Shown: one piece after another, positions 1-9,603 of the stretch
How positions within the stretch are numbered: position 1 is the first letter of the stretch
Layout of the letters: every line of letters starts with the position of its first letter
From: Mucilaginibacter sp. 14171R-50
GTDB taxonomy: Bacteria > Bacteroidota > Bacteroidia > Sphingobacteriales > Sphingobacteriaceae
Direction: 5' to 3'
NCBI RefSeq assembly: GCF_010093045.1
Contig: NZ_CP048115.1
Coordinates: 310,001 to 374,000 of the forward strand
Length of the DNA: 64,000 bases
Made by a program: the position numbers and the translations under genes
Notes under the pieces: model-generated
Databases searched by the model: none
The model's input: the letters and a program-made list of their open reading frames with translations, nothing else
What the model was told of the DNA's origin: nothing

Positions 1-723
1 GCGGCCACTTACGGTAGCTAAAAGCTTAATTAGTTGGTTAGTAGATAGCGGCTCGTCGTCTGCAAGGTTGTAGATCCCCCCCGGTAAGGCGGGGTTGGCC
101 AATATACTTTCTACTACAAAATTGAGGTTGGCTATTGACAAAAAGGACCTTTTATTATCGAATGCCGCAAGTGGGTACGGTATGCCCTTTTTTACCACCT
201 GGTACAGCAAATTCAGGTTACCCTTGTTTCCCGGCCCGTGTATCATACACGGTCGTAATATAAACACGCGCTTACCGGTTGGCAGCTGCCGGCTCAAAAT
301 ATAAGCCTCCGCTCGGCATTTAGATTCGCCGTATGGAGTTTTAGGCTGTGGTGTTATATCTTCGGTAAGTACGCCCTCAACACTATCTGTTGCAGCCTTA
401 ACACTGCTAAAAAAAATAAAAGTACTTGCTGTGCCCTGCAAAAACGAATCAAACAGCTTACTTGTTAAGCCTGTATTTACTGTGAAGTATTCTTCTGGGT
501 CAGATGTATTCTTAAGATCATGTGCCTTGCCGGCTAAATGAACATAAGCATTAAGATGCATAGTTTTTAAAGCGGCCAGGTTGTCCCATGAGATATCTCC
601 AACTGAATTGCCGGCATGAGCATGTCTTATTAAAGAAATGATGTCATGGCCCTTTTCCTTTAGATGAAGGCTGAGGTTTTGACCAACAAAGCCCGACACC
701 CCTGACATTAAAATACTACTCAT
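1..723 (-). CDS. NAD-dependent epimerase/reductase, WbpV-like (3' end outside window)
   Basis: This is an extended short-chain dehydrogenase/reductase. The N-terminus has a GVSGFVGQNL nucleotide-binding loop (an SGxxGFVG variant of GxxGxxG, residues about 7-16), followed by an FSSVK segment and the catalytic YGESK (YxxxK) near residue 130. The start ATG at 721-723 overlaps the stop of the upstream glycosyltransferase as ATGA, so the two are translationally coupled. The reading frame is open through position 1, so the C-terminal quarter is missing. The SSVK and ED-P-P-PYGESK signatures resemble WbpV-type enzymes that reduce 4-keto UDP-amino sugars (UDP-QuiNAc or FucNAc type). In other O-antigen clusters such a gene often sits next to the WecA/WbpL-type initiating transferase. 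The exact substrate cannot be read from the sequence. Confidence 0.8.
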   Translation of the reverse strand, partial: MSSILMSGVSGFVGQNLSLHLKEKGHDIISLIRHAHAGNSVGDISWDNLAALKTMHLNAYVHLAGKAHDLKNTSDPEEYFTVNTGLTSKLFDSFLQGTASTFIFFSSVKAATDSVEGVLTEDITPQPKTPYGESKCRAEAYILSRQLPTGKRVFILRPCMIHGPGNKGNLNLLYQVVKKGIPYPLAAFDNKRSFLSIANLNFVVESILANPALPGGIYNLADDEPLSTNQLIKLLATVSGR

Positions 724-1892
724 TTTAAATATGATAATATTGATTTCGCCATATTGGCATTAATGTTTTCGCGGGTAAAGTTTTTCAAAAAATCGACCCG
801 GAAGTAGTTTTTATATTCGTAAGCATTTAGCTGTTTAACCATTTCTTCGGCATCGCCGGGCAAAAATAAAATGCGATTCGGCACGTTATCGGCTATAAAC
901 CGGTTTGCAAAGCCGGCCACCCCGGCCACTATTGGCTTGTCATAAGCCGCCAATTCAAATATTTTCGAAGGGAGCACCTTTTCAAATGCCTTATAATCAT
1001 TAAGGTGAAGGAAAAGAAAATCTGATTGATCGTAGATATCAAGTAACTCTTTCCGCGATACCGGGTCTCTCAATTCTATATTCTTCAATCCCGCTTCTGT
1101 TATAGCATTAACCAATTTTTGCTTTACGCCCCCATCGCCAATCACCAAAAATTTATATTTATCGCCCAGCAATTTCGCTGCCTGGGGTATTATTTTATGA
1201 AGGCCCTGCCCCTCGCCCATATTACCGGCATAGGTTATAATGTATTGCTCTTTATTAGGGACAGAGTTACTGGGTTTTAGATGTAAAAACTCCGGATCTA
1301 TGCCATTTGAGAATGAAGAATACGAGGCTTTATTATACTTTTCGAAATATGATTCAAACCCGCCGGATATGAGGTTTATGTGTGTTGCATAGTTAAATAC
1401 CTTTTTTTCTATTTGTTTTAGTACGGGCAATACCGCAGTTTTCAGCAATTTGCTCTTTAAAACGTCCTGCATGGTATCGATGAAAATATCGCGGATATCA
1501 AGATACAACGGAATGCGTTGCTTGCGGGCGATACTATATCCCAGATATGCAGTAAACAAACGTGAAGAGGAGGCGAAAACCATATCATACTTTTTGCCTT
1601 TAATTATCTTATACGTTTCAAAAAAGTACGTTTTGAAAGAATTGATCTGGTCGGTAAAGCCGCTATTGTGCTTGGGTATCAATATGCGGTTAACAGTAAT
1701 ATTCTCATGCTCTTCAAAAGCCGGCGCCTGCGTATTAAAGGTACTATACCGGTTGGGTACGGTGGTAATTACATCAATAATGGCTTTGCCTTTAGCTTGC
1801 CTTGCCAGTTCTTTTGCAAGCGGCGAATTACGAAACGACCCGGCACATAAATCAGGTTCGAAATAAAAGCTTAGATATAATATTCTTTTCAT
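720..1892 (-). CDS. Glycosyltransferase, GT4-like
   Basis: This 390-aa protein has the GT-B layout. The N-terminal Rossmann half opens with MKRILYLSFYFEPD and a flexible acceptor loop. The C-terminal nucleotide-sugar half carries YAGNMGEGQGL (about residue 220) and the acidic region KIFELAAYDKPIVAG near residue 310, which corresponds to the E-x7-E donor-binding motif. No signal peptide or strong membrane helix is seen, so it should be a cytosolic or membrane-associated enzyme adding one sugar to the lipid-linked repeat unit. Its start overlaps the heparinase-fold gene by 4 bp and its stop overlaps the WbpV-like gene. It is closest in style to WbuB/WfgS-type transferases. Sugar specificity is unknown. 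Confidence 0.85.
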   Translation of the reverse strand: MKRILYLSFYFEPDLCAGSFRNSPLAKELARQAKGKAIIDVITTVPNRYSTFNTQAPAFEEHENITVNRILIPKHNSGFTDQINSFKTYFFETYKIIKGKKYDMVFASSSRLFTAYLGYSIARKQRIPLYLDIRDIFIDTMQDVLKSKLLKTAVLPVLKQIEKKVFNYATHINLISGGFESYFEKYNKASYSSFSNGIDPEFLHLKPSNSVPNKEQYIITYAGNMGEGQGLHKIIPQAAKLLGDKYKFLVIGDGGVKQKLVNAITEAGLKNIELRDPVSRKELLDIYDQSDFLFLHLNDYKAFEKVLPSKIFELAAYDKPIVAGVAGFANRFIADNVPNRILFLPGDAEEMVKQLNAYEYKNYFRVDFLKNFTRENINANMAKSILSYLK

Positions 1893-3478
1893 TGGTCGTT
1901 TAATATAATATCAGTTTGCAACTCATTCTCAAAAGTTGCCGACAGACAAAAAGCCGGCAGATAGCTGTTGTACCCGTTAGCAAGTTGGTATGGCTCCAAT
2001 ATTAAGTTGGTTGCGCCCTTAAAAATCAGGCTTGCATACCCCTCAACTTTGGCCTCATTAGCAGCTGTTATTGCTACTTTACAATTGCTGTGAAAGTGAA
2101 AATATGCTTTAGCCCAGATACCTTCTGCAGATTGAACGTCGGTAATGCTGATAATATCCGGGGCAAAATTAAACTTTCTTTGATGATTAGTGCCAAAGCT
2201 TTTCTGGTAGCCATTATGACTGGCTGTTAAAACATTTGCCGACTCGTTATCGATAACTACTTTTGCACGGTTGCCTACCCTAAACCCACCCCATACCTCC
2301 GATTGGTCTTTTCCCCCAATTTCAACGGTGTTATGAGCCCTTGTGGCACGCTCCAGGCTTCGCCGGCTCCCGATTTGGTAAGTTGAGGTGCCTGTATCAA
2401 CAATTAACGGCTCGTTATTAATATATAACACAAATGACAGCGCATCAGCATGGCCGTGGCCGGGCTGATAAGACGGCCCGATAGCACCCACATCTATTGC
2501 ACATTCGTATTTTTGCGAATGAAACTTTCTATACCCCGACCCTTTTAAGATCAGTTGATGGTTTGGTTCAATTTTCTCCTGCTTCGCAAAAGACTGCAGC
2601 TGAGGTGTTGTAAACGTGATGCCGGGTGCACTGTCATTAAAATGGGGTATGTCTCCGTTCTTAAAGCTTATCAATTGCAGCCATCCCAGCATATCAGCGG
2701 CCTTTTGCTTAATAAAGCTTAAAAAGGCATCATCATCATTAATATTTTTATACCAATCAAAAAGTTCTAATACCCTGAAAAAAATAATCTGATGATACAT
2801 CGGGCTCAGTTCAAAGTGAGCACCATCATCTAACACCTGTTCGGTGAGTTCCTTGTAAAGTATTGCCTTTGCTGTTTTGCTCCAGACGCCCATATTAAAA
2901 AAGTGGCCGCCCATAAATAAAGCAAATGCATCTTCCAGCAGGTGATTACCAAGCAAATGATACTCAAGATTATCATTTAAGTAAGCTAACTGGGCATAAA
3001 TATCTTGTATTATAGTTGGGTTTTTTATATCCCCTACACTTATAAAACGGATAGTATTCATTACCCTTAATGCCACCGGGTATGGTTCAAGCCGAAGTTT
3101 TCCGGTTTCAAGCCATCTGCCAATATCAACCAATAATTCTTGCTTTTGCTCATCTGTGATATCAGGCTGGTGCAGGTAGTTGAAATATTGAAGGTTATAG
3201 TTCCACAGCTTTCCGTAGCCCTGGTAGTTCCAATCAATAGCCTTGTTAAAGGAATGTTGCAGATTTAAGAAGTTGAAAGTGTTAGCTGGTTGAACGATGT
3301 CTGCTAACTGATAGTTTATGTTAAAATTTAGCGGCTTGTAAACCGGCGCGGCCTTGATTTTATTTTTGAACCAGTACAGGTTGTGGGTCTTTTTTAACCG
3401 ATAGTATAATTGATATGCAACCTGTTTGAATTTTAAATGTTTAACGGTGCGGGCAAGTAATAAAACCTTATTGATCAC
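1889..3478 (-). CDS. Heparinase II/III-fold protein, cytoplasmic type
   Basis: The 529-aa protein has an alpha/alpha-toroid N-terminal domain (about residues 60-300) followed by the beta-sandwich Heparinase_II/III domain (about 320-520). Residues that match the family catalytic region are NHLLEDAFAL near 178, ELSPMYH near 223 (Tyr/His pair) and HGHADALSF near 341. Known relatives cleave uronic-acid polysaccharides by beta-elimination. The N-terminus is basic and lacks a signal peptide, unlike the secreted lyases. Homologues of this leaderless type sit in EPS operons next to the bi-domain oxidoreductase, as here. It may trim or edit uronate-containing intermediates, or use the fold for another step in sugar biosynthesis. 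That role is inference. Confidence 0.8.
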   Translation of the reverse strand: MINKVLLLARTVKHLKFKQVAYQLYYRLKKTHNLYWFKNKIKAAPVYKPLNFNINYQLADIVQPANTFNFLNLQHSFNKAIDWNYQGYGKLWNYNLQYFNYLHQPDITDEQKQELLVDIGRWLETGKLRLEPYPVALRVMNTIRFISVGDIKNPTIIQDIYAQLAYLNDNLEYHLLGNHLLEDAFALFMGGHFFNMGVWSKTAKAILYKELTEQVLDDGAHFELSPMYHQIIFFRVLELFDWYKNINDDDAFLSFIKQKAADMLGWLQLISFKNGDIPHFNDSAPGITFTTPQLQSFAKQEKIEPNHQLILKGSGYRKFHSQKYECAIDVGAIGPSYQPGHGHADALSFVLYINNEPLIVDTGTSTYQIGSRRSLERATRAHNTVEIGGKDQSEVWGGFRVGNRAKVVIDNESANVLTASHNGYQKSFGTNHQRKFNFAPDIISITDVQSAEGIWAKAYFHFHSNCKVAITAANEAKVEGYASLIFKGATNLILEPYQLANGYNSYLPAFCLSATFENELQTDIILNDQ

Positions 3479-3486
3479 AGCCGTAT

Positions 3487-4578
3487 TTATTTTTCTAATG
3501 TTAACAAGTTATCTACAATTCGCCCTGCAGTTTTACCATCCCACAACTCTGGTATTCTTCCCTTTTTCCATTCACCTTTAAAAAGTTTTTCAAAGGCCGG
3601 CCCAATGGCTTTGGGGTTTGTGCCAAGCAACTCGTTTGTACCTATATTAATAGTTTCAGGTCTTTCCGTATTGTCGCGCAATGTCATACACGGAACGCCC
3701 ATAATTGTTGTTTCTTCCGTAATCCCTCCCGAGTCGGTAACTACCGCTTTAGAATGTTGCACCAAATAATTAAACTCCAGGTAGCCCAGCGGTTCTATCA
3801 TATGCAAATTTGGCGCGCTTATCCCCGCGTTATCAAGCATTTTTGCTGTACGTGGATGAACCGGGAACACAAGCGGCAACCCCTGCGATGATTCTACTAT
3901 GGCGGTCATTAGTTGTTGCAGACCTTCCTCTTCGTCTACATTGGCCGGGCGGTGAAGCGTCATTACAATATACTGTTTAGGCTGTAAGTTAAGTTCGGCC
4001 CAAACCTCTGGCTGTTTAAAGTTCGGCATCTGCTTTAACAAGGTATCTATCATGGTGTTGCCCACAAAAAATATACGCTCGTCTGATATTCCTGCTTTTC
4101 TTAAATTATCATTGGCAGTAGCCGATGTGGTAAAAAAATAATCGGTAATGGCATCTGTAACCATGCGATTAATCTCCTCGGGCATTGTCCAGTCGCCACT
4201 GCGTATCCCCGCTTCAACATGGGCAACTTTAGTGTGTAATTTTTTGGCAACAATAGCACAAGCCATTGTTGAAGTTACATCACCTACAACTAATACTATA
4301 TCTGCCGGGTTTGCAATTAGCTCTTTTTCGAAACCGACCATAATTGCTGCAGTTTGCTCCGCCTGCGTTCCGCCTCCGGCTGAAAGATTAGCATCAGGTT
4401 CAGGTATACCTAACTGTTCAAAAAAATCACCGGACATTTTTTTGTCATAATGCTGCCCGGTGTGTATCAATCGGTATTTGATATTTTTTCCGTTTGATAC
4501 GGCATCTTCAATAGCACTGATAATTGGCGCTATTTTCATGAAATTAGGGCGGGCACCTGCAATGATAGATATAAGCAT
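3487..4578 (-). CDS. wecB: UDP-N-acetylglucosamine 2-epimerase (non-hydrolysing)
   Basis: At 363 aa this matches the usual length of WecB/MnaA enzymes, which interconvert UDP-GlcNAc and UDP-ManNAc in the cytosol. It starts with the typical IIAGARPNFMKIAPII. Conserved catalytic residues are visible: the Asp of GDVTST, the Glu of HVEAGIRSGD, the Glu pair of MPEEINR, the His of TLHRPANVDEEEG and the C-terminal TDSGGITEE donor loop. It lies 8 bp upstream of the heparinase-fold gene, so it is co-transcribed. The expected product, UDP-ManNAc, would be a precursor of ManNAc or ManNAcA residues in the polymer. Paralogues that act on other UDP-amino sugars (for example UDP-FucNAc) have the same motifs, so the exact substrate is less certain than the family. 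Confidence 0.9.
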   Translation of the reverse strand: MLISIIAGARPNFMKIAPIISAIEDAVSNGKNIKYRLIHTGQHYDKKMSGDFFEQLGIPEPDANLSAGGGTQAEQTAAIMVGFEKELIANPADIVLVVGDVTSTMACAIVAKKLHTKVAHVEAGIRSGDWTMPEEINRMVTDAITDYFFTTSATANDNLRKAGISDERIFFVGNTMIDTLLKQMPNFKQPEVWAELNLQPKQYIVMTLHRPANVDEEEGLQQLMTAIVESSQGLPLVFPVHPRTAKMLDNAGISAPNLHMIEPLGYLEFNYLVQHSKAVVTDSGGITEETTIMGVPCMTLRDNTERPETINIGTNELLGTNPKAIGPAFEKLFKGEWKKGRIPELWDGKTAGRIVDNLLTLEK

Positions 4579-4591
4579 AAATGTGATATAA

Positions 4592-6724
4592 TTATAGGTC
4601 GGCGTTTAAAGTTACCCAACTGTTTGTTTTTAAACTCTCAATAGCGGCAAAGCTGGCAAGCGTAGTGTTAATTATTTCGTTTATAGGAATAATTGCTTCG
4701 CCGCCATGTTTTACACCATTTACTAATAATTCGAATTGTTTTGCGTGGCCCTTATCCTGTCCGGATGATAAGGATGAGAAACCTTTAAAGCCGTAACCGT
4801 GTAACTTGCGCCAATTATCCATAACCAGGGTACGTTCCTGGGAGTAAACTTCTAAACGCTCTTTTGCATACGCTTTGCTGCCGTTAGCAAAATAGTTAAT
4901 AACCGCATTACTGCCATTCTCATATCTTAAAATGATAGATGCATTATCTGTTTGTTCATCAGCGTTTACCCCCATAGCATTCATACACACTTCTTTAACC
5001 ATTGAGCCGGTTAAATAGGTACACAGGTCTATAAAGTGGCATGCCTCTCCAATAATACGGCCGCCGCCTACCTGCATGTCATGCACCCATGAGTTTTGAG
5101 GAATAAAACCCGCGTTCATGGTAGCGATGATATTTACCGGCGTGTTAGCCGACCCCAGCAGTTGTTTCATTTTTACAGCCAGCGGTGCAAAACGCCTGTT
5201 AAAACCAACGGTTATGGTTTTGGGGTTTGCGGTGTACGCCTGTAAAATATTTTTTAACTCATCGGTATTTAATGCAAGGGGTTTTTCTACAAATACGTGC
5301 TTACCTGCTTCCAATGCTTCAACAACCATTTGTGCATGCAGATTATGCCTTGTCGTAATTAAAACCAGGTCTACGTCCTTATCATCAAGCACGGTTTTAT
5401 AATCAGTTGTGGAATTGGCTATATTGTATTTTTTTGCAAGCGTTGTGCCCGTCAATCCGCCTGAGCTGGCAATATATTTTATCGAGGCGCTGGCTTTCCT
5501 TAATGACGGCAGTATCATGGCGCTTGTAAAATTACCCGCACCAATTACCGCTATTACCCCGGTTTGCCCGCTAAACGTATTATTATTTAACTGTACAACC
5601 CTGTTTAAAGGGCCATCATTATCCGCATATTCTAAAATAGAGGCTATAGAGCCAGCGGCCGATATGTTGCCATAAATTTGCTGGTAATCTTCAATAGAAA
5701 CGCGCTCGGTTATCAGCGGTTTAACTTTCAAGGCGCCGGTGCATAATGCCTGCAATACCGCCTCAAAGTTTCGCTTTTCAGTCCACCTTACAAACGGCAG
5801 CGGATAATCATTGCCTTTTTGTTCATAATTATCATCGTAACGGCCCGGCCCGTATGAACAAGATACCTGGAACGACAATTCCTTCTCGTAAAAATCGGCA
5901 CGATTAATATCTAAACCAATTACGCCAACCAGTACGATGCGGCCGCGCTTGCGCGACATGTGGGCCGCCTGGGCTATTATATCATTACTTTTATTTGAAG
6001 CGGTGATGATAACCGCATCTGCACCTACGCTATTGGTAATGTTTTCAACCAGTTTAACCTGATCAATACCTTCCGCCGGGTTGTAAGCCATAATGCCTGC
6101 TTCGGCAGCTAAACTTACTTTCTGGCGGTCAAAATCAAAGCCTATTACCTTGCAGCCGTTAGCTACAAGGAGCTGTGCGGTTAATAAACCTATTAAGCCC
6201 AACCCCACCACTACCACGGTTTCGCCAAAGGTAGGGTTTATAAGCCTTATGCCTTGCAGCCCAATAGCTCCTATCACGGTAAACGCAGCTTCTTCATCGC
6301 TTACATTATCGGGCACGTGGGCAACTAAGTTTTGCGGTACAGATACATACTCGGCATGTGGGCCGTTTGATGCTACCCGGTCACCCGGCTTAAATTCGGT
6401 AACACCGCGGCCAACTGCTACCACTTTGCCTACGTTACAATAACCTAATGGCAGTGGCTGGCCAAGTTTATTAAACACAGCATCTATGGTTGGTTTTAAG
6501 CCATCAGTTTTAACCTTATCGTAAACCATTTTTACACGTTCAGGCTGTTGCATGGCTTTTTGTAACAGATTAGCTTTACCAAATTCAACCAGCATGCGCT
6601 CGGTACCTAATGACACCAACGTTCTTGAAGTTTTGATGAGCACCTGCCCGCCTTTAACAACCGGTGCGGGTACTTCTTCTAAAACTGTATTGCCATCTTT
6701 TAGATCTTGTGTTATTTGTTTCAT
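4592..6724 (-). CDS. Bi-domain oxidoreductase: MDR alcohol dehydrogenase fused to Gfo/Idh/MocA
   Basis: This 710-aa protein is a natural fusion. Residues about 1-370 are a medium-chain dehydrogenase with VVVVGLGLIGLLTAQLL as its nucleotide-binding loop. The second half (about 385-705) begins with a new Rossmann loop, VIAVIGAGNFTSAMI, and contains HVFVEKPLAL, the conserved Lys motif of Gfo/Idh/MocA enzymes. The classic structural-zinc cysteines are not obvious, so the MDR half may be zinc-free. It is one base from the next acyltransferase gene and 13 bp from wecB. Two linked redox sites suggest successive oxidation and reduction of one UDP-sugar without release, for example epimerisation through a keto intermediate. 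The reaction is not established here. Confidence 0.85.
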   Translation of the reverse strand: MKQITQDLKDGNTVLEEVPAPVVKGGQVLIKTSRTLVSLGTERMLVEFGKANLLQKAMQQPERVKMVYDKVKTDGLKPTIDAVFNKLGQPLPLGYCNVGKVVAVGRGVTEFKPGDRVASNGPHAEYVSVPQNLVAHVPDNVSDEEAAFTVIGAIGLQGIRLINPTFGETVVVVGLGLIGLLTAQLLVANGCKVIGFDFDRQKVSLAAEAGIMAYNPAEGIDQVKLVENITNSVGADAVIITASNKSNDIIAQAAHMSRKRGRIVLVGVIGLDINRADFYEKELSFQVSCSYGPGRYDDNYEQKGNDYPLPFVRWTEKRNFEAVLQALCTGALKVKPLITERVSIEDYQQIYGNISAAGSIASILEYADNDGPLNRVVQLNNNTFSGQTGVIAVIGAGNFTSAMILPSLRKASASIKYIASSGGLTGTTLAKKYNIANSTTDYKTVLDDKDVDLVLITTRHNLHAQMVVEALEAGKHVFVEKPLALNTDELKNILQAYTANPKTITVGFNRRFAPLAVKMKQLLGSANTPVNIIATMNAGFIPQNSWVHDMQVGGGRIIGEACHFIDLCTYLTGSMVKEVCMNAMGVNADEQTDNASIILRYENGSNAVINYFANGSKAYAKERLEVYSQERTLVMDNWRKLHGYGFKGFSSLSSGQDKGHAKQFELLVNGVKHGGEAIIPINEIINTTLASFAAIESLKTNSWVTLNADL

Positions 6725-7237
6725 TTAGTCTCTTTCTTTTATAATTTTTGCGGGTACGCCGCCTACATAAACAAACGGGGATACATCTTTAGTAACAACA
6801 CTGCCGGCTGCAACAACAGCACCTTCACCAATATTTACACCGGGCAGTATTATGCAACCTGCGCCTATCCAAACATCATTGGCTATAGTTACCTGTTTTT
6901 TGGTATGCCCTGCAGAAAATATTTGCCCCCTGTTTTTTGGTACAGTGTGGTTAGACGAAAAAATTTGTGTGTTATAGCCTACTAATGTGCGCGCACCAAT
7001 TTGAACACCGCCCCCAGTTGTTATTAATACACCCCAGGCAAGGTCAACATGATCGCCTAAAATAAGTTTTGAACCCGGGCTTATTTTTATGCCCGGATAA
7101 TAGGTTATAGAATTGCCTATTTTAGAACCGCACAGCCTTAAAAAGTTGCTTTTAAAAATGTTGAAAATTTTATGACGAGGTAAAATGAATATCCACGATG
7201 CAAAAAATTCAAACGTACACACTAAGAAGTTTTTCAT
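6725..7237 (-). CDS. Hexapeptide-repeat acyltransferase
   Basis: The 170-aa protein consists mostly of imperfect hexapeptide repeats ([LIV]GxxxX), which form a left-handed beta-helix. The catalytic-type segment [10 protein letters not shown] carries the His, and [20 protein letters not shown] and [21 protein letters not shown] form the typical C-terminus of WcaF/maltose-O-acetyltransferase-like enzymes. It probably transfers acetyl from acetyl-CoA to a sugar hydroxyl of the repeat unit in the cytosol. The stop abuts the bi-domain oxidoreductase gene, and its ATG overlaps the upstream glycosyltransferase stop by one base. It is one of three such acyltransferases in this operon. Confidence 0.85.
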   Translation of the reverse strand: MKNFLVCTFEFFASWIFILPRHKIFNIFKSNFLRLCGSKIGNSITYYPGIKISPGSKLILGDHVDLAWGVLITTGGGVQIGARTLVGYNTQIFSSNHTVPKNRGQIFSAGHTKKQVTIANDVWIGAGCIILPGVNIGEGAVVAAGSVVTKDVSPFVYVGGVPAKIIKERD

Positions 7238-8445
7238 TAATTATCGCTCAAATTATTTGAAATACTTTGATCCCGGTACCACTTTTTACCATGCCGGGCA
7301 AAGTTACGATATACAAATTCTAAAAACTTAATTTGTTTTATAACTTTTTGCTCCGGCGTGTTATAGGTTTTTATCTGGGTAAGGCCGTTGTCAACAATGG
7401 TTTTATAAGTTTCCTTATCTGTTTTTAGCTGCCTGATCTTATCCGCTATTTGCTGTGCATCGTCCCGGTCAACATATATCACGGCGTCTTCGCAAATGCT
7501 TCGCGCCCATTCTTCATCAGCTAACAACAACGGTTTTTTATATGTCCAGGCCTCAATGATGTTTGAGCTAAAACACTCCAGTTTGCTTAACAGCATGGAG
7601 GCGGAGGAAACCGCGTAAAGATATTTTACCTCATCAACCTTTACACGGCCCAAAAGGTAAATGTTCGTTTCAACTCCAAACTCCCTTGCTTTTGCCATTA
7701 ACGTATGAGAGTACGGATGATCGGCATCAACGCTTATCAGGTAGTTTACATCTGTAACTCCTTCATCCTTCAATTCTTTCAGGATGTACGGTACAAGGTC
7801 AATATTTTTATTTTTATGCCAGGCGGTTAACATCACAATGTTAAAATTGTCTGCCGGGATACCTTGGAACTTTTCGGGGATATTTTTTTTATCGATCTCT
7901 CCGCTGTTGAACTGACTTACCGAGGGTTTTATAAAAAAGGTGTTGTTACTGTTGTACCCGAAGTTCTTTATAGCTCTTGACCGCATTCCTTTATTTTCAA
8001 AGATCAGCGCATCTGCCTTTAGTGTGGTGGCCAACCTATACCTATCTTTTACTTTAGCAATAATGCGTTTTTTAAGCGGCCAGTTGCCCCAAAAATCAAT
8101 TTCGGGATAGTAGAGGTTAGAGTATGCACTGCGTACAACTGTTGGGATGGTATCTTGCGGTATGCCTGGACCATAGCTGTACATTATGTCTATTTTATTT
8201 TTTCGGATGATGTCGCCGATCTTAAATTTTTCGAACCACATTCGCTTTAAGGGCGAATTATCAACCTCTATAGTATTTTTATAATTACGCCTGCGTAAAA
8301 TGTTAGATAGTTCGTCGCCCTTGGCTACCATTATCCACCAGTTATGGCCGTACCCGTTATGATCTATCACGGTATCGATAAAGTTGGCTGCCACTTGTAA
8401 GCCGCCTCCAAATGTTACGGGAATAAGGTTTAGTAATATGTTCAT
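7237..8445 (-). CDS. Glycosyltransferase, GT-B fold
   Basis: The 402-aa protein begins [22 protein letters not shown], a G-rich acceptor loop of GT4-like enzymes. Its C-terminal half has [18 protein letters not shown] and then [21 protein letters not shown], the E-x7-type donor-sugar motif. No transmembrane helix is evident, so it should work at the inner face of the membrane on the undecaprenyl-linked repeat. It lies between another glycosyltransferase (8-bp gap) and an acyltransferase (1-bp overlap). Donor and linkage are unknown. Confidence 0.85.
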   Translation of the reverse strand: MNILLNLIPVTFGGGLQVAANFIDTVIDHNGYGHNWWIMVAKGDELSNILRRRNYKNTIEVDNSPLKRMWFEKFKIGDIIRKNKIDIMYSYGPGIPQDTIPTVVRSAYSNLYYPEIDFWGNWPLKKRIIAKVKDRYRLATTLKADALIFENKGMRSRAIKNFGYNSNNTFFIKPSVSQFNSGEIDKKNIPEKFQGIPADNFNIVMLTAWHKNKNIDLVPYILKELKDEGVTDVNYLISVDADHPYSHTLMAKAREFGVETNIYLLGRVKVDEVKYLYAVSSASMLLSKLECFSSNIIEAWTYKKPLLLADEEWARSICEDAVIYVDRDDAQQIADKIRQLKTDKETYKTIVDNGLTQIKTYNTPEQKVIKQIKFLEFVYRNFARHGKKWYRDQSISNNLSDN

Positions 8446-8453
8446 TAAGTTAT

Positions 8454-9533
8454 TTATTTATTACCATAAACTACCGAATTGTAAAGTGTTGTGTACTTTG
8501 CGGATACCTCGGTTATAGCGTATGCTGCAAAACAGTCCTGTATTTCTTTAACGTAATTAAAGCGCTCGGCATCACTAAGCGATAGGGCTTTTGTTATTGC
8601 TTGCGCCATTTGTGTATTATCAGCAAGTGGCAGCAAAAAAGGGTAATCCGGCGGCAGTAATTCAATATGTGCAGGTATATCAGATGCAATTATCAATAAC
8701 CCTGACAGACCTGCCTCTATAAGCGTGTTAGGCATTCCCTCGTTAGTACTAAAACTGCAGTAAACATTGCTCTTTTTGTAATATTTAAGCAATTCGTACT
8801 TATCGTTAATGAAACCGGTGAAGCTTATTTTATAATTGCAAAGTACCGCTTTTTGCTGCAAAGCTTCAGCTAACGGACCCTTGCCAATTATGGTTAAATG
8901 AAGGCCTTCTTTAATGTCCGGAGGTAAGCTTTCAAATACGTCCATCAACTGGGTAAGGTTCTTCGAAACTTCCAGGCGCCCCACGCAAACTATTTCATGC
9001 TTATGGTACTTTCTTTCAGCACTTTCATCCCCTTTAAAAAAATCAATTTCGTATCCGTTTCGGATCAATTGTAACTGAAGCCCGGTTTCTTCCCAATATC
9101 GCAGGCCTCTTTCAGAGTTTCCCACAATTACTGCCCCCCGCCATACAGCGATCTTTTTTCTTAACTTTAATTTGGTGTTTTGTTTCCTGCTAAGCTTATC
9201 ACTTGGCTCGCGTATTATCCATTTAAATTTAAGCACCGTTGATAACAACCCTACGATAATATCAACCTGCGTTATCCAGGTCTGCACAATATCTGGCGAC
9301 AGCCTTTTTAAATGGTTGTATAAAGCCCAGAATATTCCGGGCGAATAATTATTGGTTACATTAAGGCAAATTGAATTTACATTCGAATTCAATAAATGGT
9401 GTGCATTGGGGTTAGCGTGCAGGTAAATTACCCAAACATCACCACCTTGACCTGCCATGGTGTTCGCTAATAACCTAAGCTGGTTTTCGGCCCCGCCTCC
9501 TTCTATAGAGGGTATAATGTGTACTATTCTCAT
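8454..9533 (-). CDS. Glycosyltransferase, GT4 family
   Basis: This 359-aa GT-B enzyme opens with MRIVHIIPSIEGGGAENQLRLL, the diagnostic GGGAE loop of GT4. The second half has CVGRLEVSKNLTQLM, then TIIGKGPL, and the donor-binding NEGMPNTLIEAGLSGLLI (E-x7-E-like). It should add one sugar, possibly with retention of configuration as is usual in GT4, to the lipid-linked oligosaccharide. About 70 bp separate its start from the upstream DUF4838 gene, one of the larger gaps in this operon. No internal promoter is convincing there. Confidence 0.9.
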   Translation of the reverse strand: MRIVHIIPSIEGGGAENQLRLLANTMAGQGGDVWVIYLHANPNAHHLLNSNVNSICLNVTNNYSPGIFWALYNHLKRLSPDIVQTWITQVDIIVGLLSTVLKFKWIIREPSDKLSRKQNTKLKLRKKIAVWRGAVIVGNSERGLRYWEETGLQLQLIRNGYEIDFFKGDESAERKYHKHEIVCVGRLEVSKNLTQLMDVFESLPPDIKEGLHLTIIGKGPLAEALQQKAVLCNYKISFTGFINDKYELLKYYKKSNVYCSFSTNEGMPNTLIEAGLSGLLIIASDIPAHIELLPPDYPFLLPLADNTQMAQAITKALSLSDAERFNYVKEIQDCFAAYAITEVSAKYTTLYNSVVYGNK

Positions 9534-9603
9534 TTTTCAAAAAAACCAATAGCATACTTATATTAGCAAGTACTATTGCTGAGTGTTTTAACGACTGTAA
9601 TTG

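Noticed and set aside
1450..1866. 138-codon open frame on the plus strand opposite the first glycosyltransferase
   Set aside because: No recognisable motif or start context; it is fully inside a well-supported gene.
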